Of a DNA stretch of 9,420 nucleotides, positions 1 to 7,420 are shown one piece after another (the stretch's first letter is position 1; every line of letters begins with the position of its first letter). A program made the translations under genes and the position numbers. The DNA is taken from positions 12,469 through 21,888 of the forward strand of contig DOCI01000237.1 in the NCBI GenBank assembly GCA_003503535.1. Direction: 5' to 3'. Under the pieces are notes generated by a model. It did not search any database. It saw nothing but the letters and a program-made list of their open reading frames with translations, and was not told the origin of the DNA. The DNA is from Planctomycetaceae bacterium. Lineage in GTDB: Bacteria > Planctomycetota > Planctomycetia > Planctomycetales > Planctomycetaceae.

Positions 1-1
1 C

Positions 2-1744
2 AAACGTAAAAAAGCGGATATTCAGGCTGAAGTGACGCGTGGGTATCAGGTCGCCAGCAGCGTGCTGAGTAAGGCTCTGGAACAGTATCCAGAACATTGG
101 CAATTATCGCTTACTAAAGCCTGTTTACTGCATGACGAGAATGACTATTTGCAGGAAGTGGCTCCTTCATCTGAATTCAGTGCCCGTCGTCAGGTCGCGT
201 TTGACGTTTTCGAAAATGCGGCTCAGGCTTATCTAAAACTGGCACCAGAACTTCCTGAGCGCGAACAGTCGACACTCGTGTTCGATCACTGGTTCTATGC
301 GGCTCTGGGAGCCACGGAACTGCAGGGGATCAGCGAGAAGAATAGCGAGGCCCCTGGTGAAGTCGAGCAGATTGCCGAGATGCTTCAAAAAATGCCAGGG
401 GAATTGGGGGAACGTCACCGCGATCAGTTTGCAAATGGACTGTTCACACGCATGAGCGCGGTCAGTCCTTCCTGCAAGTTTCGCTATCTCGAAGCAGGTT
501 TCAAACTTGTGGGCGATAACCCGGGAGCACTCGAAGCCCGCAAAGTTTACGATTACTACAAGGATTTGGTCACCGAACTCGAACTGGTCGCCCGACTCGA
601 TGGAAGCAGCACTGTCGGACACGAAGAACCTTTTGGTGTTTATATCGATTTGCATCACACACAGGAATTGGAACGGGAGGCGGGAGGCTTTTCCAAGTAT
701 CTCAACAACCAGAAGAATATGTATTTTTCATACAACTACGGACGCCCCACCGAGAATTATCGTGACAAATTTCAGGATGCAGCTATTCTCATGCTGCAGG
801 ATCATTTTGAGGTGCTTTCGATTACCTTCAATCATCCGGAAACAAAAAGCCGGGCCAATGAATCCCGCGAAGGCTGGCGTGTCACACCCTATGCTCATCT
901 CCTGCTGAAAGCCCGAGGACCCGAAGTAGACAAAATCCCCGGTCTGAAATTGGATCTCGATTTCATGGATACCTCCGGCTACGTCGTTCTACCGATCTCA
1001 ACTTCTCCTCTGCCAATAGACGCTGGAAAAAAATCAACTCCCTCTCAGTGGAGTGATGCAGAACTTGTCCAGGTGCTCGATGAACGGGAGTCCGATAAAG
1101 GGAAACTCAAGGTTGAAGTTCGAGCAACAGGTCGTGGACTGATTCCCGAACTTTCCCATCTCGTCGAGACGGAGGTTCCAGCTTTCAAAATTGAAAGTAC
1201 GGAAGATTCCGGCGTCAGCGTGATCGAGTTTGATCAGGAAGCCGAGGAACCGATTGTTCGCTCTGAAAGAACATGGACACTGCATTACACGGCTGCCAAT
1301 CCTTCAATACCAACGCCAGAGAAATTTGCCTTCCCCGATCCGGTCGTTGGCCTGGAGAAAAGCAGTTATCAGCGCTACGTCGATGCCGATCTTGAAGAGA
1401 CGGAACGAATTGTTGCCTTGAATGCCGAGTATGGTTCGAATCGATATGCCTGGACAATCGGAATTCTACTCAGTTTTGCCGGGCTGTTCATACTGGTTGG
1501 ATTTGTGAGCTTAGCCCGTCAACGCCAGTCAGCTTCGTCAGCTCAAGAGGCAGTCGCAGAAGAACCACTTACCCCATTCACTCTCCTGACTCGACTCAGA
1601 AAACATGCTCAAACTGTGGATTTAAGCCCGGAAGAGCAAGCCGCTTTGCAGTCCGACATTGCTCAAGTCGAAGAGCACTACTTCGCCGATTCGCAGTCAA
1701 AAGCAAAACCAGATTTACAGCAACTCAGCGCTCAGTGGTCATGA
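2..1744 (+). CDS. Large membrane-anchored protein of unknown function, 5' end outside window
   Basis: I do not recognise the family. The frame is open from base 2 with no stop before the TGA at 1742-1744, so the real start lies upstream of the window; the GTG at 32 is only the first start-like codon. Numbering from that codon, the first 60 or so residues are alanine/leucine-rich helices that look like a tetratricopeptide-type repeat, although I see no complete repeat series. The middle (about 190-460) is mixed, probably beta-rich and extracytoplasmic. One clear membrane helix lies at about 472-495 (begins YAWTIGILLSFAG), followed by basic residues (RQR) and a 75-residue tail containing TPFTLLTRLRKH and EEQAALQSDIAQVEEHYFA. 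The basic residues after the helix suggest the bulk lies outside the cytoplasm and the tail inside. It converges on the SGNH hydrolase gene with 81 bases between the stop codons. Coding is secure; function is unknown. Confidence 0.85.
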   Translation, partial: KRKKADIQAEVTRGYQVASSVLSKALEQYPEHWQLSLTKACLLHDENDYLQEVAPSSEFSARRQVAFDVFENAAQAYLKLAPELPEREQSTLVFDHWFYAALGATELQGISEKNSEAPGEVEQIAEMLQKMPGELGERHRDQFANGLFTRMSAVSPSCKFRYLEAGFKLVGDNPGALEARKVYDYYKDLVTELELVARLDGSSTVGHEEPFGVYIDLHHTQELEREAGGFSKYLNNQKNMYFSYNYGRPTENYRDKFQDAAILMLQDHFEVLSITFNHPETKSRANESREGWRVTPYAHLLLKARGPEVDKIPGLKLDLDFMDTSGYVVLPISTSPLPIDAGKKSTPSQWSDAELVQVLDERESDKGKLKVEVRATGRGLIPELSHLVETEVPAFKIESTEDSGVSVIEFDQEAEEPIVRSERTWTLHYTAANPSIPTPEKFAFPDPVVGLEKSSYQRYVDADLEETERIVALNAEYGSNRYAWTIGILLSFAGLFILVGFVSLARQRQSASSAQEAVAEEPLTPFTLLTRLRKHAQTVDLSPEEQAALQSDIAQVEEHYFADSQSKAKPDLQQLSAQWS

Positions 1745-1825
1745 GGAAAAAAGTAAGTTCATGAAGCATCGATAAAAGAGTGTCGCGGAATAATCATGAA
1801 TTACGCAAAGCATAAAATCATGTCA

Positions 1826-2671
1826 TTATTCGTCTTTGTTTTCACGCAGTCGTTTTGACAGATACTTCGCAGTTTCGTCGGCAATCACGTTGTAGCCGGC
1901 CAAGTTGGGATGCCGATCTGCATACCAACCTTCCAGATGGCCCAGGATGGGATCGAGTTCGTTACTCATAATTTCCACACTTGGTCCCTTCACAAAAGGT
2001 TCGACCAATTCGTGATACTGTTTGGGGATTTTTTCGAGCGGATACCGACGATAATTGAGCATATTGAATCCCTTTTTCAATTCGTCAGCGTAGCGTGGAT
2101 AGATGTCAAAGACCTCTAAGTTTTCTTTCCTGGCCGCCTGGCGAACCAGATCGTTGATCTCTTTGCTGGCTTCTTCATTAGCGTAGGGAATGACAGTCAT
2201 CGGGACTAGCAACGCATTGGGATGGTCTTCTTTCAGGCGAGCAAGCAATTCGTGAAAATCTTTCGTGAAGTTTTCGGAAAACTCTTCTCGCCTCGCTCGG
2301 TCGTTTAGACCGTAACGAATGAAAATGAAATCCAGTCCTGGCAATTTGGCCGCATCGCGATCATATCGTCCTGAGTCGAGAAGTCGACGAATGTATTCGC
2401 CACTCAAACTGGAATTGATAACCTGGCATGGAGGAAGGTCTCCTTCCGCGGCCAGTAATTGCTCCAATACTTTCTCCAAATGCGGGCCTTCGGGTTTTAG
2501 TCGTCGGGGCACGCTTCCTTCCGTTGTGCTGTCGCCGAGCAATAGAATTTGCTGTTTTCCTGCATGCTCAGCGTGCACAGATGAAGGGGTCGTTAAGATA
2601 GCAAGCAGCACTCCAATGGCAAGATTAGTAGCCAGGAAATACTTCAAAACGATTGCAAATTGATTATTCAT
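1826..2671 (-). CDS. Secreted SGNH/GDSL-type hydrolase
   Basis: This is a 281-residue exported esterase/lipase-like protein of the SGNH family, which hydrolyses ester or acyl groups, often on glycans or lipids; the substrate here is unknown. The nucleophile motif is LLLGDSTTEG, with Ser48; the Asn motif is YGLND at 120-124; the C-terminal His block is ADRHPNLAGY, with Asp252 and His254. I chose the ATG at 2671 rather than the in-frame ATG at 2755 because it gives a classic signal peptide: a short N-region with Lys10, a hydrophobic core (LAIGVLLAIL) and a probable cleavage after SVHA at residue 34. The longer form would add 28 residues before that signal. The Shine-Dalgarno is weak. An extended -10 promoter about 150 bases upstream could drive the gene. 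One oddity is that the catalytic Asp is two residues before the His, whereas three is the common spacing. Confidence 0.88.
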   Translation of the reverse strand: MNNQFAIVLKYFLATNLAIGVLLAILTTPSSVHAEHAGKQQILLLGDSTTEGSVPRRLKPEGPHLEKVLEQLLAAEGDLPPCQVINSSLSGEYIRRLLDSGRYDRDAAKLPGLDFIFIRYGLNDRARREEFSENFTKDFHELLARLKEDHPNALLVPMTVIPYANEEASKEINDLVRQAARKENLEVFDIYPRYADELKKGFNMLNYRRYPLEKIPKQYHELVEPFVKGPSVEIMSNELDPILGHLEGWYADRHPNLAGYNVIADETAKYLSKRLRENKDE

Positions 2672-2823
2672 TTGGGGATGTCCAAATCCTTGAGAGATGA
2701 GTGAAGCCGTCGTAAAGATTCGCAGGATGCAGAACGGAGACGGTGCCAATGTCATGATCGATCCGTTTCCACTGGCTCGATTTGAAGATTCTTATGGCTT
2801 GCGCGTATCCGAGTACTTGAGAA

Positions 2824-2832
2824 ATTATATCA
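2824..2832 (-). promoter_or_regulatory. Candidate extended -10 promoter for the SGNH hydrolase gene
   Basis: Read on the minus strand these bases are TGATATAAT, a perfect match to the extended -10 form TGnTATAAT. No good -35 lies at 16-18 bases upstream (GTATCA at 17 bases, 3 of 6 matches), which fits an extended -10 promoter. Transcription would start near 2816 and leave a leader of about 145 bases before the ATG at 2671. Repeat copy A sits about 70 bases further upstream. Confidence 0.4.
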
Positions 2833-2901
2833 GCTGTATCGCGTTGTGATACCAATGTCGCTGTAAGTACAAATAGCCGAGTGCATTTTCCATCTTCCTT
2901 G

Positions 2902-3005
2902 TTAGACCATTTTCAAATGGTATCTGCAGTCGCTTGGACCTCAAATGCCCTGAAAACGCTGTGTTTGCTCCTGCCGGACGCTACAGGTAATTTTTGAATA
3001 TGCTC
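2902..3005 (-). repeat. 104-bp repeat, copy A (inverted relative to copy B)
   Basis: On the minus strand this segment runs from GAGCATATTCAAAAATTACC to CAAATGGTCTAA-type sequence. It aligns without gaps to 8277-8380 on the plus strand with 14 mismatches in 104 bases (about 87% identity). Longest shared blocks include AGCAAACACAGCGTT and GCAGATACCATTTG. Similarity stops abruptly after CTAA and fades just before GAGC. The CTAA edge carries a palindrome, ACCATTTGAAAATGGT, with 6-bp arms and a 4-base loop. On the plus strand a reading frame crosses the repeat (GTG at 2881 to TGA at 2995-2997, 38 codons). In that frame 5 of the 14 differences from copy B are synonymous and the stop is kept as TGA/TAA, but copy B has an internal TAG, so coding is not established. 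I see no transposase or clear target-site duplication. Confidence 0.85.
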
Positions 3006-3380
3006 TAGAACAAATTTCTCGGCTTGATCGTTAATGTCTCAACCGTCTGATGAGGCATTATCTGCAACGGTCATGCTTTTATCATAGGCCCTTTCTCTTA
3101 CGTTTAAACCGTGAGGAACACCAACTCGCGACTCCGTAACAGGCGGAAAAGTCTGCAGGGTTTATTTGTCCATTGCTGTTAATGCATTACCAATGACCAG
3201 CCCAGTTCGCATCTCTCTCAAACATTTGCAGATTACACGATAGTTTATAACGATTATGAAGAATCTGCTGATCAGGCTGTGGGATTCTCAGGCATCTGGT
3301 TTTAGGAATTATTCCTTGAGTAGTTGTTATCCATAATGTGCCGAATATGCTGATAGAGATGGATCTCGACTACGCGTGAC

Positions 3381-3394
3381 TGACTCGTGAGTCA
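3381..3394. promoter_or_regulatory. Perfect 14-base palindrome, possible operator
   Basis: The sequence is TGACTC-GT-GAGTCA, with two 6-base arms that are exact reverse complements. It lies just upstream of the RND remnant and could once have been a regulator site for that operon. A chance palindrome of this size is possible in a window this long. Confidence 0.25.
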
Positions 3395-3522
3395 TTGTTT
3401 TCATCAGGGATGATGTTTTGCAGTCAACCAGTCAGTATCTCGATTCACAAATTCGCGAGTTGGAATTGATGACCAGTCTGCGTAAATCGCTGGCTGAGTT
3501 GGATCGCAGTCTCCACACCTGA
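3391..3522 (+). pseudogene. Possible coding remnant fused ahead of the truncated RND gene
   Basis: A short open stretch lies between TGA at 3388-3390 and TGA at 3520-3522. From a TTG at 3418 (preceded by AGGGA at 3406-3410) it would encode about 34 residues, with a heptad-like helical end: [12 protein letters not shown], then [13 protein letters not shown]. This resembles the helical end of an outer-membrane TolC-type or adaptor protein, the usual partners of an RND pump, but the match is too short to name. It runs in a different frame from the RND segment and ends just where RND-like sequence begins. It may therefore be the far side of a deletion junction, or plain chance. Confidence 0.3.
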
Positions 3523-3553
3523 AGATTTTGCAGATACTGTTGCCGCTGCATTT

Positions 3554-5023
3554 GTGATCTGTCTATTTGTCGCTGCTGCGGTTTCCGTATCGTATCTGGG
3601 CGAAGAATTGCTTCCCAAATTCAAAGAAACTGATTTTCTGATGCACTGGGTAGAAAAACCAGGGATCGGTATCGACGCTATGAATCGCATCACGATCCGT
3701 GCCAGCGAAGAAATGATGGACGTGGAAGGTGTGCGGAATTTTGGTGCTCACATTGGCAGGGCTGAAGTTGCGGATGAAGTAGTCGGTCCCAACTTTACCG
3801 AGTTATGGATCAGCATCGACGAAGATGTCGATTATGATGCCACCGTTGCCAAGGTGCAGGAAATTGTCGATGGTTATCCCGGTTTGTATCGCGATCTCCT
3901 CACCTATTTAACGGAACGCATTAAGGAAGTCCTTTCCGGCGCCAGCGGAGCAATTGTCGTTCGCATTTATGGTCCAAATCTCGATGAACTCAGAACAACA
4001 GCTGAAGAGGTCTCCGCCGCTATGAGTGGCGTTGAAGGTGTGACCGGATTAAAAGTCGAAACACAGGTCCTTGTTCCACAGATTGTGGTCAAAATACGCA
4101 AAGAAGCTGCGATGGTCTTTGGATTAACGCCGGGAGATATTTCTTCTGCCACATCAACTCTGGTCAATGGCACACAGGTCGGAGAAGTCTTCGAAGACCA
4201 GAAGATTTATCGTGTGATGATCTGGGGCGAGGATGCGATTCGCAGCGATCTCGATTCTCTGCAAAAATTGATGATCGACACTCCTTCTGGAGCACAGGTT
4301 TCATTGGGTGATGTGGCTGAGATTTCTATTGAACCGGCTCCGTATGTGATTACCCGGGAAGGTTCGTCACGTAAAATCGATGTCCTCTGTAATGTTGAGG
4401 GGCGGGATCTGAGTAGCGTCGCCCAGGACATTGAAAAAGCCGTCAAGGAAAACGTGAAATTTCGCCAGGGTTATCATCCGGAATTTCTGGGTGAATATGC
4501 AGAAGCTTCGGCTGCCCGGCAACGGATTTTAGTCCTCTCCATATTTTCGGGTATCGCAATATTCCTGTTGCTCTATGCTGATTTTCAGGCATTCCGTCCC
4601 GCGGTTTTGATTTTTCTGACGCTTCCCTTTTCCATGATTGGTGGAATTGCAGGAGCCTTTCTGTGCGGAGGAGTGATTTCGTTGGGATCATTGATTGGCT
4701 TCGTCACCGTCCTGGGAGTCGCGGCTCGGAATGGCATCATGATGATCGACCACTATCGACATCTCGAACATAACGAAGGTGTTTCGTTCGGAACCGATTT
4801 AATCCTCCGGGGAGCCTCAGAGCGACTGGCCCCGATTCTCATGACAGCCCTGACGACAGGTCTGGCGTTGGTGCCAATCATTCTTGGAGGCAATATTCCG
4901 GGCCACGAAATCGAATTCCCTATGGCCTTCGTTATTCTGGGAGGACTGACCACATCCACACTCCTGAATCTGCTTGTGGTTCCTACCTTCTACTATTGGT
5001 TGATGAAACCCCGGAGAATATGA
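3554..5023 (+). pseudogene. C-terminal half of a CzcA/CusA-type heavy-metal RND efflux permease, 5'-truncated
   Basis: The family is a proton-driven inner-membrane pump that works with an adaptor and an outer-membrane channel; members usually have about 1,020-1,070 residues. Only 489 are present, counted from a GTG at 3554. They begin inside membrane helix 7 and continue through the second periplasmic porter domain (about 30-315). Helices 8-12 follow (about 324-343, 347-370, 372-398, 427-446, 456-484). The family signature [17 protein letters not shown] lies at 388-404. The C-terminus is complete (TGA at 5021-5023). The frame is open back to 3473, and residues such as [12 protein letters not shown] upstream of the GTG still look like the start of helix 7, so the start codon is not natural. 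The N-terminal half (helices 1-6, with the Asp/Glu relay) and the partner genes are missing. Without them transport is not expected. It converges on the polyketide synthase gene, 106 bases apart. Confidence 0.8.
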
Positions 5024-5129
5024 CAACTCTAAAGTCGACTCGATGTGCTTTATTTGAAGGTCCATTTGATGTCCCCCGGACCAGGAAAATCCAGCTACCA
5101 AAGTCACGATGATTTTCAGTGATGACTAA

Positions 5130-6233
5130 TTAAATGGGTAATAACAAAGCAGCTTCGACCGTGATGCCTGGTCCAAATCCTAGAACCACGCATGGGAGAT
5201 GATTCTCTTCCTGCATCATTTGCTGGAGAATGAAGAAGACGGTCGCCGAACTCATGTTCCCGTAATTTTTCAGGACGTCGTAGGAATGCCTCAATGCGTC
5301 TGCTGGCAATTCGACGGCTTCCTGAAAAGCTGCCAGAATTCTTGGTCCACCTGGGTGGACAGCCCAACCACGGATTTCCTCAATGGAGAGATCACGCGTG
5401 GCAAGCCACTGACTGAGCCAGGATTGAATGTGGTCGTAAATCAATTGGGGTAATGCGGAAGAAAGTGTCATTTCAAACCCTTGATTACCGATCGACCAGG
5501 ACATCATTTCCACAGAATCAGGAATGACATACGATGTTGAAGCAGCGACCCGCCAACCGGTTTGAGTTGCATGATTTGATGAGTCTGGAACTCCAATCAC
5601 CGCCATGGCTCCATCAGCAAACAAGGCATTCGCAACAATCTGATCCGCTCCCCCTTCGTACTGATAATGCAGTGTGCATAACTCTGTTGCACACAAGAGA
5701 ACTGCTGAGTCCGGATTGGAATTTGTATAAGCGGCCGCCGTCCGCAAGCCGTTAAGTCCACCATGACAGCCCATAAATCCGACATGTGTTCTCGAAGTCG
5801 AACGCTTCAATGGCAACTGTTCAATCAGATCGAGATCAAATCCCGGAGCATGAAATCCACTGCAGGAAACGGTGACGAGATCAGTAATACGATCGGGTTT
5901 CAGATTCGCCATTTCAAATGCCTGCTGGCAAGCATTTACCGCCAGTGGGGTCGCATGTTCCTGATACGCCTGCATCCGTTTTAAGGTATCCGGGCCGGGA
6001 TAATCGGGTTGTTCTTCAACGGATTCATAGAGACTTTGCCGCTGCATCAAGTCGCCGCTGGAAGATCCCAAAATGCAACTGTGTCGTTGCTGGACTCGCG
6101 ATTTTTCATACAACTTAGGCAGCACACGACGCTCTTTCTCGGAGCCGCGGTACATTTTCTGAGAGATTTGAAACCGGTCTTCCATTGTGGCGACATGTTT
6201 CGGAGTCGCTGTTCCAATCGCAATTATTTTCAT
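5130..6233 (-). CDS. Type III polyketide synthase (chalcone/stilbene synthase-like)
   Basis: This is a 367-residue homodimeric-type ketosynthase of the thiolase fold. It would extend an acyl-CoA starter with malonyl-CoA and cyclise the product, giving resorcinols, phloroglucinols or pyrones. The catalytic triad is complete and correctly spaced: Cys156 in GFMGCHGG, His293 in WAVHPGGPRIL, Asn326 in NYGNMSSATV. The C-terminal GFGPG loop is at 352-356, and the CSGFHAPG motif at 124-131 is typical of bacterial members. Aligned by eye to plant chalcone synthase, gatekeeper Phe215 is kept (Phe205 in ALFADGA) while Phe265 seems replaced by Met255, which could widen the cavity for a longer starter. 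The ATG at 6233 fits the family N-terminus (MKIIAIGTATP). The Shine-Dalgarno is poor. The gene is third in the operon, 41 bases after the oxidoreductase stop. No strong terminator follows the stop at 5130. Confidence 0.93.
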   Translation of the reverse strand: MKIIAIGTATPKHVATMEDRFQISQKMYRGSEKERRVLPKLYEKSRVQQRHSCILGSSSGDLMQRQSLYESVEEQPDYPGPDTLKRMQAYQEHATPLAVNACQQAFEMANLKPDRITDLVTVSCSGFHAPGFDLDLIEQLPLKRSTSRTHVGFMGCHGGLNGLRTAAAYTNSNPDSAVLLCATELCTLHYQYEGGADQIVANALFADGAMAVIGVPDSSNHATQTGWRVAASTSYVIPDSVEMMSWSIGNQGFEMTLSSALPQLIYDHIQSWLSQWLATRDLSIEEIRGWAVHPGGPRILAAFQEAVELPADALRHSYDVLKNYGNMSSATVFFILQQMMQEENHLPCVVLGFGPGITVEAALLLPI

Positions 6234-6274
6234 CAGTACTTTCGTCGAGAAGGCTCGGGTTGAGTTCGTCTACT

Positions 6275-7420
6275 TTATCCGTGGATAGACCGGACAAAGG
6301 GGCGAGAGATCTGCGGGGCTATGCTGAGGAGATTAATTGCCGGTCGAATTAGCCAGGGCGTATCCAGCATTCTTTTTATAATTTTACAGGTGAGTTGCCG
6401 TCTCCTGACCAATTTCTGGTGATGGAAATTCCAATCCTGCACAAACTGCGGTTTCCAATTATGAATCGCTTGTCCGGCCAGAGACTGAACCAGTTCAGCC
6501 GATTCAAAGGCCCAGGCTATGCCTTCCCCTGTAAACGGTTCGACATAACCTGCAGCATCTCCCAAGACAAACGTTCGGGGGAATGCAGGGCATCTGAGCT
6601 GTCTTGTAATCGGTAAAGTTCCCTGCCATTGGGGCTCGAAAGCCGAGAGCTTAGTACCAAACCCCGTCCGCTCAAGCATCCCGGAGATAACTTGCGTCAC
6701 TCCACCTGCCTGCTTGATGGTAGCGCGATTCAGTGCAGCGGCAAGGTTTAATTTTCCATCTTCCAGTTGAACCAGGCCCACATATCCAGCACGATCGACA
6801 ATCATCTCGATTGTCTGACTTTCGATCCAATTCCCAGAGTCCACAATAGCCGCAACGCCAATCTTCGAATTCTTTTCGACATCGACATTGATTTCTTCTC
6901 CGGAGTTATGGGGAATCTCTCCCAATCCACTGCAGCAGAGAATCAGTTTGGCTTCCAGCGAGACGGTTTCTGCAGGCGAGTGCAACGTTATGGTCCGAGA
7001 GTGATCGTTCACTTGCCCGAGGATTGCCGTGCTTCCCTGTATGAGATCTGCCCCTGCAGAGACGGCTCTTTGCAGCAAATTGTAATCGAGTTCCGTCCGT
7101 GAAAGTACGACACCTCCAGCGGTTGGCAATTGAACGGATTGACTGGCCGATTTCAAGACAAAGGATTTCAAAGGAATCGCTCGGGTCAATACCTCCGACA
7201 ATCCCAGATGCTCAAGCTGCCGAACTGCTCGCCCACTCAAACAACAGCCGCACACTTTGGCTCGGGGGAATGTTTTCTTTTCGACAATTAATACTTTAAA
7301 TCCCTCCTGGGCGAGGAGAAAAGCAGAGGCAGCGCCAGCAGGTCCTGCTCCAATCACGACCGCATCCCATAACTGAGTAGCTGCTTTTGTCAGCGAAATA
7401 TCTGCAATGGATTGATTCAA
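6275..7420 (-). CDS. FAD-dependent oxidoreductase, geranylgeranyl reductase/UbiH-like
   Basis: This is a flavoprotein of the group that includes geranylgeranyl reductases and aromatic hydroxylases. In this operon it probably reduces or hydroxylates the polyketide; which reaction is unknown. Counted from the TTG at 7420 it has 381 residues. The N-terminal dinucleotide-binding motif is VVIGAGPAGAA at 21-31. A Cys-rich segment, KVCGCCLSGRA, lies at 55-65, where reductases of this group usually carry a single conserved Cys. The second FAD motif is VLGDAAGYVEPFTGEG, with GD at 287-288. I chose TTG 7420 because GGAAGG precedes it with a 7-base gap and it overlaps the methyltransferase stop as TTGA, a typical translational coupling. 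The alternative is GTG at 7435, which adds 5 residues and would lie before that ribosome-binding site. Start choice is moderately sure; family is firm. Confidence 0.88.
   Translation of the reverse strand: MNQSIADISLTKAATQLWDAVVIGAGPAGAASAFLLAQEGFKVLIVEKKTFPRAKVCGCCLSGRAVRQLEHLGLSEVLTRAIPLKSFVLKSASQSVQLPTAGGVVLSRTELDYNLLQRAVSAGADLIQGSTAILGQVNDHSRTITLHSPAETVSLEAKLILCCSGLGEIPHNSGEEINVDVEKNSKIGVAAIVDSGNWIESQTIEMIVDRAGYVGLVQLEDGKLNLAAALNRATIKQAGGVTQVISGMLERTGFGTKLSAFEPQWQGTLPITRQLRCPAFPRTFVLGDAAGYVEPFTGEGIAWAFESAELVQSLAGQAIHNWKPQFVQDWNFHHQKLVRRRQLTCKIIKRMLDTPWLIRPAINLLSIAPQISRPFVRSIHG

Larger units (their letters stand above)
2672..3417. other. Gene-poor interval containing repeat copy A
   Basis: No convincing gene is present. 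The interval holds a candidate promoter (2824-2832, minus strand), repeat copy A (2902-3005) and a 14-base palindrome (3381-3394). The rest, about 3006-3380, is AT-rich with frequent stops in all frames, and I see no protein family, RNA gene or terminator in it. Confidence 0.6.

Noticed and set aside
233..658. Antisense open frame of 141 codons inside the first gene
   Set aside because: It lies fully within a longer frame with better coding character, has no family resemblance, and is one of several such shadows.
1745..1825. Terminator or RNA gene between the two converging genes at the left
   Set aside because: I found no stable inverted repeat followed by a T-run on either strand and no tRNA-like arms.
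2672..2755. Longer form of the SGNH hydrolase starting at ATG 2755
   Set aside because: It would place 28 extra residues before a complete signal peptide, and the downstream ATG gives the expected N-, H- and C-regions.
5059..5082. GGTCC/GGACC hairpin between the converging RND and synthase genes as a terminator
   Set aside because: The stem has only 5 bp around a 14-base loop and no T-run follows on either strand.
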